Shown here: one piece after another, positions 45,031-55,002 of the stretch
Layout of the letters: every line of letters starts with the position of its first letter
How positions within the stretch are numbered: the first letter of the stretch is position 1
NCBI GenBank assembly: GCA_029251375.1
Contig: JAQXDL010000010.1
Location: forward strand, 186,001-250,000
Reading direction: 5' to 3'
From: Pseudomonadales bacterium
GTDB taxonomy: Bacteria > Pseudomonadota > Gammaproteobacteria > Pseudomonadales > Azotimanducaceae
DNA: 64,000 bases
Notes under the pieces: generated by a model
What the model was told of the DNA's origin: nothing
The model's database searches: none
What the model saw: only the letters and a program-made list of their open reading frames with translations
Made by a program: the position numbers and the translations under genes

Positions 45031-46278
45031 CTACCATAAATCGTACTTTTGCATTTCAGCACGACCTACAACCATGTGATGTACTTCATCAGGACCATCT
45101 GCAAATCGCAGATGACGTAAGTCAGCATACATGCCAGCCAGCGGCGACCATTGAGATATACCTGTGGCACCGTGAATCTGAATCGCCTGATCAATGATAA
45201 GGCAAACTTTCTCAGGCACCATTGCTTTGACGGCGCTGACGTATACGCGCGCTTCTTTGTTACCGAGCACATCCATCGCCTTCGCCGCTTGCAGAACCAT
45301 TAAGCGCATTGCGTCAATTTCGATTCGAGCACGTGAGATCCACTCAAGATTCTTACCAAGACGGGCAATTGGCTTGCCAAACGCAACACGCGTACCGGCA
45401 CGCTTGCACATCAATTCCAATGCCTTTTCGGCTTTACCAATAGAACGCATACAATGGTGAATACGACCAGGTCCTAACCGAACCTGTGAAATCTCGAAGC
45501 CACGGCCCTCTCCTAAAAGGATATTGTCCTTCGGTACACGAACATCTGTGAATTTAATATGCATGTGACCACGGGGCGCATGATCTTGACCGAACACCTG
45601 CATGCCTTCAAGAATCTCAACGCCTGGTGTATCTGTTGGCACTAAGATTTGTGACTGTTGACGACTTGGCGCAGCATCTGGGTCTGTCTGTACCATGGTA
45701 ATCATAATTTTACAGCGAGGATCACCGGCACCGGAGATATAGAACTTCTCACCATTGATAACCCACTCATCACCGTCCAGGACTGCCTGTGTTCTGATAT
45801 TTTTTGCATCCGACGAAGGTATACCTGGCTCTGTCATGGCGTAGGCAGAACGAATTTCTCCATTGAGCAAGGGCTTCAACCACTGCTCCTTTTGTGCTTC
45901 TGTACCGACCCGCTCTAGTACTTCCATGTTGCCTGTGTCTGGCGCACTACAGTTCAAGGTTTCAGAAGCTAAAGGCACTTTACCTAGCTCTGTTGCAATG
46001 TAGGCATAGTCCAAATTTGTTAGCCCCTCACCCAATTCAGAATCCGGTAGAAAGAAATTCCATAGACCTGATTGTTTAGCCTTTTCTTTTGCACCGTCGA
46101 GTAGTTCCAACTGGCGCGGATGCCAAGACCAGCGATCCTCCTTATCTTTCTCAAGTGCAAAGAACTCTTCCGAGATTGGTACGACATTCTCTTGAATGTG
46201 TTTCTTCACCCCGTCCATTAAAGGCTGTGCCTTTGCGGACATGGCCAGTTGAAATAAATCGCTGTCTAAATCGGGCAT
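45031..46278 (-). CDS. Acyl-CoA dehydrogenase (ACAD10/11-like)
   Basis: About 415 residues. FAD/substrate motif YAMTEPGIPSSD (146-157) and QIHGATGISQWSPLAG near the C-terminus. The ATG at 46278 begins MPDLDSDLFQLAMSAKAQ; the open frame upstream runs through a 13-bp minisatellite and is not credible coding. Paralogue of the dehydrogenase at 12.9-14.1 kb, sharing the NCSAPDTGNMEVL-type segment. It oxidises an acyl-CoA of unknown chain or branching. Single gene convergent with the SRPBCC gene. Confidence 0.92.
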   Translation of the reverse strand: MPDLDSDLFQLAMSAKAQPLMDGVKKHIQENVVPISEEFFALEKDKEDRWSWHPRQLELLDGAKEKAKQSGLWNFFLPDSELGEGLTNLDYAYIATELGKVPLASETLNCSAPDTGNMEVLERVGTEAQKEQWLKPLLNGEIRSAYAMTEPGIPSSDAKNIRTQAVLDGDEWVINGEKFYISGAGDPRCKIMITMVQTDPDAAPSRQQSQILVPTDTPGVEILEGMQVFGQDHAPRGHMHIKFTDVRVPKDNILLGEGRGFEISQVRLGPGRIHHCMRSIGKAEKALELMCKRAGTRVAFGKPIARLGKNLEWISRARIEIDAMRLMVLQAAKAMDVLGNKEARVYVSAVKAMVPEKVCLIIDQAIQIHGATGISQWSPLAGMYADLRHLRFADGPDEVHHMVVGRAEMQKYDLW

Positions 46279-46293
46279 AGTAATTTTCTCATT

Positions 46294-46345
46294 GGTTTGT
46301 TCTTGTGGTTTGTTCTTATGGTTTGTTCTTATGGTTTGTTCTTGC
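46294..46345. repeat. 13-bp minisatellite (4 units) just upstream of the acyl-CoA dehydrogenase
   Basis: GGTTTGTTCTTGT, GGTTTGTTCTTAT, GGTTTGTTCTTAT, GGTTTGTTCTTGC (46294-46306, 46307-46319, 46320-46332, 46333-46345) differ only at the last two bases. The tract ends 15 bp from the dehydrogenase start codon on the minus strand, so copy number could alter its leader or promoter spacing. Confidence 0.95.
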
Positions 46346-46620
46346 GCTGCACCTTTGCGGTTAGCCGAATTGAAATCTAACACGTTGTTTACTCGGCACT
46401 TCGCATTCGTTTATCGGGTTCGCTTTAGGTCGCCCGCAAAAAGCGTAAGAATAGACCGATTCCTAACCGAATAACCATAGGTAAGCACCTGACTAAAATT
46501 GTACGTTATCAATAAAAGTGATAATCAAAATCCACTCTCGAATCGAAGCTTCTTGTTGAAGAGACAAAAGCGATATACTTTCCGGCTACACGCAAGCGCA
46601 TAAGCCACAGGCGACTACAG

Positions 46621-47766
46621 ATGAGCGACACTCAACCAGCGATCGACCCGTACCAATATTTCCAGCACCTGCGACAGAATGCACCGGTTTCACGCATGGA
46701 AGATGGTGGACCATGGCAAGTTACCAAGCACGCAGATGTCAACGCAATTCTCAGAGACCATACGACCTTTTCATCGGACGTATCCGTGCGGACGATTGAG
46801 GAAAGAGGCGCACCCAGCATGCTGTTCAGTGACCCGCCTATGCATCACCGATTGCGAAAACTGGTGAGCCGCGCATTCAAACCGTCGCATATTGAAAGCC
46901 AGCGGGGTCTGATCCAAGCTAAATGCGATATGTTGGTTAGCAAAATGAGTGAAGAAACTCAGGTCGACCTCGTCAAAGCCCTCGCCGCACCATTACCTGT
47001 CACCGTTATCGCTTATATGTTGGGCGTTGAAGACGGCGACATGGACACATTTAAGTATTGGTCCGATGCAATCTTTAGCAATATCGCGGACATTTTGTTT
47101 GCCGAGCCTAGCCCTGAAGCCGCCAAAGCAAGCGAAGAGATGAATGCTTACTTTATCGAGAGAATTGAAGCGCTACGCCTGAATCCTGCCGATCACTTAC
47201 TTGGTCGACTCGTTGAAACTGAGACTGACGAGGGCATGCTGACGAACGAAGAACTGTTAAGTTTCTGCGCGCTGCTGCTTATCGCCGGCAATGAAACAAC
47301 AACTGGACTGATCACAGCCTCTGTTCGAGTCTTCGATAAATACCCGGAAACCTTTCAGCAAGTTAAGCAAGACCCATCATTGATTCCGACCTTTGTTGAA
47401 GAGGCTTTACGTTTTTACTCACCTTTCTCAGGCACGGTACGTCGTACTAGCTGCGACACGGAAATCTCGGGCGTGAAGATTGCCAAAGGGGAATTAGTCA
47501 TTCCTATGATTGCTTCAGCAAATCGAGACGAGTCCGTTTTTGATAACGCAGAGTCATTTGTTATTGATCGTAACCCAAACCCGCATTTGGCTTTTGGCTT
47601 TGGCATTCACTTCTGTCTTGGCGCTCATCTTGCGCGACTAGAAGGAGAAATCGCGGTGGCAGCGCTTACTCAAGCCTTCAACGGCATTAGCTTAGTCGAT
47701 ACACAGATTGGCGAAGAGAGCTTACTTGGCGGCCCTACAGAGCTGTTAGTGAACTTAGTCAAATAA
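46621..47766 (+). CDS. Cytochrome P450
   Basis: A 381-residue class I bacterial P450, compact. I-helix AGNETT (222-227), ExxR (E261-R264) and haem loop FGFGIHFCLG (325-334) with Cys332. The N-terminus (MSDTQPAIDPYQYFQHLRQ) is normal. Divergent from the acyl-CoA dehydrogenase at 45-46 kb. A different subfamily from the first P450 (the I-helix motif and length differ). Substrate unknown; no ferredoxin or reductase is adjacent. Confidence 0.93.
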   Translation: MSDTQPAIDPYQYFQHLRQNAPVSRMEDGGPWQVTKHADVNAILRDHTTFSSDVSVRTIEERGAPSMLFSDPPMHHRLRKLVSRAFKPSHIESQRGLIQAKCDMLVSKMSEETQVDLVKALAAPLPVTVIAYMLGVEDGDMDTFKYWSDAIFSNIADILFAEPSPEAAKASEEMNAYFIERIEALRLNPADHLLGRLVETETDEGMLTNEELLSFCALLLIAGNETTTGLITASVRVFDKYPETFQQVKQDPSLIPTFVEEALRFYSPFSGTVRRTSCDTEISGVKIAKGELVIPMIASANRDESVFDNAESFVIDRNPNPHLAFGFGIHFCLGAHLARLEGEIAVAALTQAFNGISLVDTQIGEESLLGGPTELLVNLVK

Positions 47767-47857
47767 ACAACTTTTTTGCACCCACATCAGCAGACTTGTT
47801 CGTATCGCAATTAGCAGCGTTGTTGTAGTATAGCAGGTACATTTTGGAGCAATTACT

Positions 47858-50104
47858 ATGCGAAAGAATTTTCTCATTGCCTGCTTTGCACTAATAATCA
47901 CCGTCGTGTCGTTCATCGGCAATCATCTTTCGCAACAATCCCCTAGCGCTAAACCAGTGTCGGCCGCCGCCAACGAATTTTCAGCAACACGAGCACACAA
48001 CTTGTTAAAGGTCCTGTTAGCTGAGAACAAGCCTCACCCCGTCGGTTCGCAGCAGAACAAAATCGTTAAGAATCGTATTACCGCCGAACTTGATCGGCTC
48101 AACATTGCCTGGCAGGAACAAGCCACCTGGGCCTGTGCACATAAATATAACGGTTGCGCCTTCGTCGAAAACATTATCGCAACGATACCCGGCAACTCTA
48201 GCGATAGTTACATAGCGCTAATGGCGCATTACGATTCGGTCCCTATGTCTCCTGGGGCCGGCGACGATGGTGCCGGTGTTGCAGCAATCCTTGAGAGTGC
48301 TCGGGCGCTAGCACTCGAAGCCCCTTTTCAGCACTCCATTATGTTGCTGTTCACCGATGCTGAAGAGATGGGTCTTATCGGCGCCGAAGGTTTCTACAAA
48401 CAACATCCACTCGCTAAACAAATAAAGCTTTCACTTAATTTTGAAGGTACCGGTACAACAGGTCAAAGCATGATCCTTCGAACCACTGATGCAAACAAAC
48501 TTATGTTGGACGCATTAGTATCTGAAACTTCGAATCCTTTTGGCTTTTCGTTCGCGAACGAGATTTTCAAACGCATGCCAAACGATACTGATTTTAGTGT
48601 CGTTCAACGGTCAGGTATTGCCGGTATCGATTTCGCTTTTGCCGGCGAACGCAGTCACTACCACACGCCCAATGACAGCGTTGACAACATAGATCTCAAC
48701 ACAATCCAGCATCACGGCGAGAACATGCTGCCCTTGGTTCGTTTGCTCGCCAACGACGATTTAGACGACCTTGGCGAGCATGTTGTCTATGGCGGCATGT
48801 ACGGAAAGTGGATACAGTGGGTATCTTCCTACAGCGCTTATCTGATAATCGCCTGTGCGCTGTTGTTTTTGATCGCCTTGTTTCGTGTCAAACCACCGAC
48901 AAAACAGCTGTTAATCGGGATACCAACAAGCATCGGTATTCTCATCGGAACCATCGCCGTTGGTGTCGCTGCCTTTCAACTTATTAATTTGATGCTAGGC
49001 ACAACCGTTAATTGGCCAGCAGACGACCGCCCTTATCGCGCCACACTGATATTTTCAACGGCGGCCGGCGGCCTGACCATGACAACTTTAGCAAACCGTT
49101 TTTCGAGTCAGATCGCCATGATGTTTGCGGGCTGGCTTGTTTGGCTTGGCATTTGTACGTTAGTTGTCATCTATCTTCCCGATGCGACAAACACATTTCT
49201 TATACCGACCCTGTTTGCCTGTCTGTTGCTCTTCGTTATAAGCTTTCTACCTATAATCTGGCGACCCTGGGTATTCTGCCTTGTATTGGTTGGCGCAATC
49301 CCAACAACGTTAGGCACAGTCTATGCTCTTGAACAAACTCAGGGTTACACACTCATCGCAGCGACAATGCCAAGTATCGGGCTGTTCATGCTCGCGTTTG
49401 CTCCATTTGTGTCCGGTATCAATTTGCGCCATGGATTGCTGCTCACCTATTTAGCCACCTCGTTATCTATCGCAGCCTGCGCGCTCACACCGCTTTATTC
49501 CGAGTGGCGCCCACAGCAGGTCAATATTAATTACTTCGAAGATCTCGATACGCAAATTGCCTATAACCAACTGGCTAGCAAAAACCCAATCACCGAACCT
49601 CTCGCATCTGCAAAAATACTGCATCCTGAGACACGAGAGCTCTTACCCTTTGGCGACTCGAGAGAAACAAATTGGAGCTATAGTGAATTGAGTGGCTGGA
49701 TGGGACCAGAGCTTACAATCGATTCAGACCAAATTAGCAACGGCATCAGAACCGTTGCAATGACAGTGCAAAGTAACCGCGGTGCCGATTCAATTGGACT
49801 CGTGATTCCGCAGACTGCAAAGCTAACCGAATTGAAACTTGGTACCCAGATATATGAACCCCAAATATTAGATTCTGGCGTATTTGATCAGTCTTACTAT
49901 TTGAAATTTATTGGCGTCTATTATCGACCTGTCAGCTTCACGCTAACTTTTAACTCATCAGAGCCAGTCGTCGATGCTTTCTTAATCGATATGTCCACTG
50001 AGTTGCCTGATGATAGTCAGCAACTGATAAAAGCGAGAACAGCACTTATGAGTCCAGTCCATCGAGGCGATCAGGCGCTGTTGATAAAGCGCGTTAACAT
50101 ATAG
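47858..50104 (+). CDS. M28 family zinc peptidase with transmembrane domain
   Basis: A 748-residue protein. One N-terminal hydrophobic anchor (6-22), then an M28 aminopeptidase-like domain with ligands His124 (MAHYDS), Asp136 or 137 (GAGDDG), Glu169-Glu170 (DAEEMG) and His269 (YHTPND). A bundle of hydrophobic helices follows (about 320-545), then a C-terminal beta-rich region (about 545-748). This layout is that of the ER-metallopeptidase/Fxna-like M28 proteins. The peptidase domain faces the periplasm. Physiological substrate unknown. Confidence 0.88.
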   Translation: MRKNFLIACFALIITVVSFIGNHLSQQSPSAKPVSAAANEFSATRAHNLLKVLLAENKPHPVGSQQNKIVKNRITAELDRLNIAWQEQATWACAHKYNGCAFVENIIATIPGNSSDSYIALMAHYDSVPMSPGAGDDGAGVAAILESARALALEAPFQHSIMLLFTDAEEMGLIGAEGFYKQHPLAKQIKLSLNFEGTGTTGQSMILRTTDANKLMLDALVSETSNPFGFSFANEIFKRMPNDTDFSVVQRSGIAGIDFAFAGERSHYHTPNDSVDNIDLNTIQHHGENMLPLVRLLANDDLDDLGEHVVYGGMYGKWIQWVSSYSAYLIIACALLFLIALFRVKPPTKQLLIGIPTSIGILIGTIAVGVAAFQLINLMLGTTVNWPADDRPYRATLIFSTAAGGLTMTTLANRFSSQIAMMFAGWLVWLGICTLVVIYLPDATNTFLIPTLFACLLLFVISFLPIIWRPWVFCLVLVGAIPTTLGTVYALEQTQGYTLIAATMPSIGLFMLAFAPFVSGINLRHGLLLTYLATSLSIAACALTPLYSEWRPQQVNINYFEDLDTQIAYNQLASKNPITEPLASAKILHPETRELLPFGDSRETNWSYSELSGWMGPELTIDSDQISNGIRTVAMTVQSNRGADSIGLVIPQTAKLTELKLGTQIYEPQILDSGVFDQSYYLKFIGVYYRPVSFTLTFNSSEPVVDAFLIDMSTELPDDSQQLIKARTALMSPVHRGDQALLIKRVNI

Positions 50105-50735
50105 CGGGCTTCGCAAATCAATTCGACGTTCTCGGTCTTGATTTTTTACCATGCGGACCTTAACGCAGTTCCAGGCTCGACGTCAGCGTACCCGTCATTC
50201 GTATGATCAATCAGCTCGACTGACTGCAAAACTCGGTGGCTGACTCTGGTAACTTGCCTTCATTAAACCAACCCTGAATCAACTTATGATGACCTTCAAA
50301 AACGCCCGCGACATTACGTGAGTCCTTTTCAGCAACGATTTGCTACAACCTATTATAAATTTTATACACCCGGAGAAACGTCGTCGTACACTGGAATTTA
50401 TTGAAAAAACACAGCCATATTCCACCTGGGTGTCACAGAACAAAACCCAGCTCACACCTATTTACGCTGATCCACCGCAACACTCTGTCGGATCTCTTTA
50501 ACAGATATGGGCGATTCACCAGAGGAACGGCTGCGGATAGACCAAAATAACCCTAAGTCACTGTATTAAAGGAATAAATTGATGATTAGCAGCATTTAAA
50601 CAGGACAACACTTACAACTTCCGACCTTTACGCAACTGTGAACTGCGTCAAGAATTAGCATAAGCCGGTCGCTCAGTATCCCTTGCAAAGCAATCTGGTT
50701 AAGAAGATTCGCCAAGCTACCGGAAATACAACGCA
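50105..50735. other. 631-bp region with no credible intact gene
   Basis: No frame has a good start, length and family pattern. On the minus strand 50211-50340 is open for 43 codons ending in FNEGKLPESATEFCSQS and reads protein-like but lacks a start. On the plus strand 50360-50570 has frameshifted coding-like stretches (for example an end reading IDQNNPKSLY). Possibly the remains of one or two decayed genes; no family is recognised. Confidence 0.5.
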
Positions 50736-51266
50736 TCAAACGCCTTTATCTATAAACCTAAGCTCTTGCGTTGCTTGACTCGCGGGCGTCAAACTCATGC
50801 CTATTTGATATTTTGGACTCGGATCGATCAATCGCATGTTTTTCATGTTGTACTCGACTCGAAACTTTAGGTAGGCCGCTTTGCCGGGCTGCAACATCAG
50901 GCTGTAGAGCGTATCTCGAGGCTTCCATTTCGCATTTGCACTGTTGCCCGTCAATCGCACTTCCGTTGCGCCGGGCGCTAATTCAATCGATCGATATTCG
51001 TTATACCGAATGACACCGTGACTCACGCCGTTAATCATCACTTCCGGATAACTCCCCAGCAAAGGCTTAGAACCCGGGTTAGATGCGGCGGGCCGGTAAA
51101 GGTAGAGCATACTATTTCCTGCGCTGACAATCGGCGTTGGCTCAAAATACTGAGGTGTTGATGTGCAACCTTGCAGCATTAAAAAACCTAGCACTGCCAT
51201 CAAAAAAATGTAAACTCGCCGCGAACTTAAACGCTCGACCGCTAACAAAAACCTCATTTCACTCAC
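50736..51266 (-). CDS. DUF2846-domain lipoprotein
   Basis: A 176-residue protein with a signal peptide ending in the lipobox LMLQGC (Cys near 34), then the DUF2846 domain: [36 protein letters not shown] and [13 protein letters not shown]. Function unknown; many sit in the outer membrane. The annotated Met may be three codons too early. It converges with nothing nearby; folE starts 104 bp away on the other strand. Confidence 0.85.
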   Translation of the reverse strand: MSEMRFLLAVERLSSRRVYIFLMAVLGFLMLQGCTSTPQYFEPTPIVSAGNSMLYLYRPAASNPGSKPLLGSYPEVMINGVSHGVIRYNEYRSIELAPGATEVRLTGNSANAKWKPRDTLYSLMLQPGKAAYLKFRVEYNMKNMRLIDPSPKYQIGMSLTPASQATQELRFIDKGV

Positions 51267-51390
51267 CTATTCAGCAAAAACCTTTGTCCCAAAAGCGCTA
51301 TTTTTTGACAACGCGATTTATCGAATAATCCACTGTCGGGGAAACAGCGTAAGATTACCTACAAACAATTTGATTATATGGATCTCCACT

Positions 51391-52113
51391 ATGAGTGCCA
51401 GCGCTGCAAAGACCAACTTAACCCTTTCCTCAAACACCGGTGAACCGGCAGTCGTGGAAACAGCCAACGATAATTTTAGCCCGGAAGCCATAAAAGTGCG
51501 CCAAGCACTTATAGATGCTGGGCTCGAGACACCCATGGTAGATAACGGTTTCTCCGCCGAAGAAAAGTATCAACGCATCAGAGCTTCGTTCACCGACATC
51601 GTTTCGACGCTGGGCTTGGACCTGAGCAACGACAGTTTGCAAGAAACACCTCATCGAATCACCAAAATGTATCTCAATGAGATCTTTTCAGGCTTGGATT
51701 ACAGTAGCTTCCCGAAAATCACCACCATCGAGAATCAGATGGGCTCCGATGAAACGGTAAGAGTCAAGAATATTAACCTTACTAGCACATGCGAACACCA
51801 CTTTATCACCATCGATGGTTATGCAACCGTGGCCTACATTCCGAAGGATAAGGTCATCGGCTTATCAAAAATTAACCGACTAGTGCGCTTTTTTGCACAG
51901 CGTCCGCAGGTACAGGAGCGGCTTACTCGGCAGCTGATGGTCGCTATGCAAACACTCTTGGATACGCAAGATGTTGCTATATTTATCGAGGCTACACACT
52001 ACTGCGTGAAATCTAGAGGCGTCATGGATACAGACTCCTCCACCGAAACGCTCGCGCTTGGTGGTCAATTCAAGAAGAATTCTGCACTACGATCAGAATT
52101 TTTGAATCGTTAA
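51391..52113 (+). CDS. folE: GTP cyclohydrolase I
   Basis: About 240 residues. Converts GTP to dihydroneopterin triphosphate, first step of folate synthesis. Zinc ligands: Cys134 and His137 (TCEHHF) and Cys205 (HYCVKSRG). The catalytic core and the C-terminal [13 protein letters not shown] and LGG motifs are complete. The first 30 residues are a low-complexity extension not found in E. coli FolE. Start at ATG 51391 (MSASAAKTN); seven open codons precede it. The lipocalin gene follows in the same reading frame after its TAA. Confidence 0.92.
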   Translation: MSASAAKTNLTLSSNTGEPAVVETANDNFSPEAIKVRQALIDAGLETPMVDNGFSAEEKYQRIRASFTDIVSTLGLDLSNDSLQETPHRITKMYLNEIFSGLDYSSFPKITTIENQMGSDETVRVKNINLTSTCEHHFITIDGYATVAYIPKDKVIGLSKINRLVRFFAQRPQVQERLTRQLMVAMQTLLDTQDVAIFIEATHYCVKSRGVMDTDSSTETLALGGQFKKNSALRSEFLNR

Positions 52114-52146
52114 TTAGGCTTATCCATCAACAGACTCATCCTTATT

Positions 52147-52680
52147 ATGACTATTATGATGCTTAACGGCTGCGCCGCGGTGCCCAACATGCAGACAGTC
52201 GACTATGTCGACCTAGACAGGTTTATGGGAGATTGGCATGTTATTGCCAGCATACCTACCATCTTCGACAAACACGCCGTTGATCCCATCGAAACCTATT
52301 CTAGAAACGCCGACGGCACGATCCAGACGACCTACAGTTTTCGAACAAAGACTATTGGTGCAGATGCCGCAACCAGTCCCTCGTCTGCCAAGACCGCGTT
52401 AGATATCGGGCCCCGCAAAGAGCAAACCGCCAAGGGATACATTCGTAATCAACAAACAAACGCCGTTTGGGGCATGCAATTTTTCTGGCCTATCAGAGCC
52501 GACTACCGCATCGTTTATCTTGATGATGACTATCAGTACACCATTATCGCGAGGAACAAGAAAGATTTCGCTTGGATCATGTCTCGTAACACGAACATCT
52601 CCTCGCAGAAGAGACAGGAACTCTTCGCCTTTGTCACTTCCTTGGGATACCAGTTAAACGCTTTTTCCATTCATCACTGA
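52147..52680 (+). CDS. Outer-membrane lipocalin (Blc-like); signal peptide begins before the first ATG
   Basis: A 177-residue lipocalin. The first-strand motif GDWHVIA (28-34) is the G-x-W signature, and the C-terminal GQEL-like AFVTSLGY matches Blc-type lipocalins, which carry lipids in the periplasm. Cys9 is a lipobox residue (MMLNGC), but only eight residues precede it. Extending the same frame upstream adds SINRLILI, a normal positively charged n-region and hydrophobic core, back to the folE stop, with no ATG, GTG or TTG. The start is probably the ATC at 52126 (AGG at a 7-nt spacing) or nearby. Confidence 0.8.
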   Translation: MTIMMLNGCAAVPNMQTVDYVDLDRFMGDWHVIASIPTIFDKHAVDPIETYSRNADGTIQTTYSFRTKTIGADAATSPSSAKTALDIGPRKEQTAKGYIRNQQTNAVWGMQFFWPIRADYRIVYLDDDYQYTIIARNKKDFAWIMSRNTNISSQKRQELFAFVTSLGYQLNAFSIHH

Positions 52681-52730
52681 TCCTTCCTCCCGAACTGCCA
52701 CTCTCACAAAGTTTTTTCTCCCACGTCCCC

Positions 52731-53924
52731 TCAATCCGGTAGCCCCAACACCCGCTTCGCAATGATATTGAGCTGCACTTCTTTAGTGCCTCCAGCTATC
52801 GTTAATGATTTGTTGTACAAAAAACTCTGAGTTGTTTTTATTTCACTTTCGGTAGCGGTTTGACTTTCAGTCCAAGCCATTCCTCGACTACCCATCGCAG
52901 CCATGACGAGCTCATCGCCTTCTTGTATATTGAGCGCGTTCGTCAACTTGACCGCTGATGATGTAAATCCTGGTGCGCGCGTCTGCGATTCTTCGATTGC
53001 TCGACGTTGCGTCACACGCTGCGCATGGCTATTCATATCATGACGAACAAGACGATCTCTGAGAGCAGAGTCCGCCAGCCTACCCGCTGTCATACCCACA
53101 TAGGATTGCACAGTTTGCGGAATTTTACTCTCTTCGGTACGCCCACCTTGGGAACCCGATATATTTATACCCGCGTGTGTAGAGCGCTCGAACTGAAGTA
53201 AGCGCTTACCCACAGTCCATCCACGATCAACACCACCGACCACGTCGTTGACCGGCACAAGAGCATTATCAAAGGTCGTTTCGCAAAAAGGCGAAACACC
53301 TGAGATCAAACGAATTGGCTCAACCTGCACACCCTGTTGGCTCATATCCACCAACACAAGGGAAATACCTTCATGTTTAGGTTTGTCAGGCGAGGTCCTC
53401 ACTAGGACAAAAATGTAATCACAATTCGTCGCGTCACTGGTCCATGACTTACGCCCATTAACAATATAGTTGTCGCCTGACTTTTCCGCCTTGGTGGATA
53501 AACTTGCTAAATCAGACCCGGCACCTGGCTCTGAATATCCCATCGCCCAAGCGCCATCACCACGTGCTATCTGTGGTAACCAGCGTTGTTTTTGATCATC
53601 AGTGCCTAATTCAAGAATAGTTGGTCCTATATAATTGACACCCCGACCGGTTAACGGCGTGCGAGCTTCGATGCGCTTCAATTCATCAATCAAAATTGTG
53701 TACTGATCTCGGTCGAGCTCGGCGCCACCATATTGCTTCGGCCAAGTTGGTACCGTCCAGCCTTTGTCAGCCATGCGAGCCAACCACAAAGCCGTATCTG
53801 GCTCCAATTCAATCGATCGACTGCCGAACGGTATTTGCCCTGGTCCACGCGCGCCCTCTGGACAATTTTCTGTTAACCAATCACGGGTCTCTTGTCTAAA
53901 TTTTTTTAGATCACTCACCGACAA
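52731..53924 (-). CDS. Acyl-CoA dehydrogenase
   Basis: A 397-residue FAD enzyme. FAD/substrate motif YSEPGAGSDLASL (130-142) and the end NIIAKRVLGLPD. It differs from the two ACAD10/11-like paralogues in this window and is closer to the branched or steroid-side-chain type; the exact substrate is not given by sequence. It converges with the lipocalin gene, 50 bp from its stop. Confidence 0.92.
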   Translation of the reverse strand: MSVSDLKKFRQETRDWLTENCPEGARGPGQIPFGSRSIELEPDTALWLARMADKGWTVPTWPKQYGGAELDRDQYTILIDELKRIEARTPLTGRGVNYIGPTILELGTDDQKQRWLPQIARGDGAWAMGYSEPGAGSDLASLSTKAEKSGDNYIVNGRKSWTSDATNCDYIFVLVRTSPDKPKHEGISLVLVDMSQQGVQVEPIRLISGVSPFCETTFDNALVPVNDVVGGVDRGWTVGKRLLQFERSTHAGINISGSQGGRTEESKIPQTVQSYVGMTAGRLADSALRDRLVRHDMNSHAQRVTQRRAIEESQTRAPGFTSSAVKLTNALNIQEGDELVMAAMGSRGMAWTESQTATESEIKTTQSFLYNKSLTIAGGTKEVQLNIIAKRVLGLPD

Positions 53925-54257
53925 ACTGTCTCCTGCATAAATTTTTACAACCTAAATAAGATAGCACAAATCCAAAGACGAAAACCTCAATCGACGCCCC
54001 ATAAACCATTCAGATGCTTCACAATAAAACCGTCGGGCAATCATCCGATGATCTTTCGGTTTTGACAAAATAAGGGTGTATGTCCCAGCAATTCGACGAC
54101 TAAAAATAAGCGGGTGCTCAATCAACAAGATCTAGCCACTGCGACGGCCTGGCGGCTAAACACTCAATCGAGCTGGAACCGAATTGAATAGATACCGCAC
54201 TCTCTTTACGGCCCCGATAGACCAGCTCAAAACACAGACGTTAACGCACACTCAAAA
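53925..54257. other. 333-bp region without a recognised gene
   Basis: The region holds the promoter of the acyl-CoA dehydrogenase on its left edge and no credible coding frame. No repeat of note was seen. Confidence 0.5.
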
Positions 54258-54937
54258 CCTTATTGTGTAACAACTACTACACCCCTTTTACGCAACTTTT
54301 TGTTTCTAGTTTTCTCGTCACTTTTATCGCCGGAAAACATTCAAGCCGAGCCCGCCTTCGCTATCTCGGATGATGGCCGCGAGATACAGCTCAATGATGA
54401 CGGCAGCTTGGTCGACTTGAGCGAAGATCGGTTTGCAACAACAGCAGAGTGAAGGAGGATTCGACTAAAGCAGGACCATCAATGGCAGACCGCAAAACAG
54501 ATAGAAGCGCAGTGATATGCTTTTGCGCAAAAAAGTAGCTTTAGCGATGACGTGAAAATTGTTCAAGATACAATACACGGCTCGAACCTTACGCTCATGT
54601 TAGCGTCGTATCTTTTAGGCAAAATTTTCACAAAAACACACGTGTATACCAACATCTTGTCGCAGACCTAAAAGTCGGGCTGATCGACGGCGCAAAACCG
54701 GCGAGCACCAACCCGGCAGAATCTCGGCACATTATTCTGTTTCCAGCAAACAACTGCGACTGCAGCCAGGCAAAATTTCGTCATTGCAACTTAGGATCAG
54801 CGGTAGGCCAAGATGGTGGGGGCGAAGTATCGTCAAGCCGAACTAGCACTCGGCGTGATTGGCAAGGATCTGATTACGTTGACCAAACGCTGGGAAGAAG
54901 CGGCGAAGCGAGATGTCGCATCGTTACCGAATGCTTA
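54258..54937 (+). pseudogene. Decayed secreted protein, possibly DUF3157-like
   Basis: A frame without a start codon encodes a signal-peptide-like LRNFLFLVFSSLLSPENIQA, then AFAISDDGREIQLNDDGSL, a phrase common in DUF3157 proteins, and stops at a TGA near 54451. In another frame RIRLKQDHQWQT, a second unit of that kind, follows. Further frameshifts lead to a C-terminal piece from about 54812 (KYRQAELALGVIGKDLITLT) ending at TAA 54935-54937. Several stops and frame changes show that the gene is dead. The family name is a low-confidence match. Confidence 0.55.
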
Positions 54938-55002
54938 ACTTGCTCCTCGCACGGGCGCTCAGAGCGACTCCATTACCGAATAGGGACTACCTTGGACGTA
55001 TT

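Noticed and set aside
50211-50340. 43-codon open frame on the minus strand with protein-like sequence
   Set aside because: No start codon, a stop just upstream and no recognised family; reported only as part of a possible decayed region.
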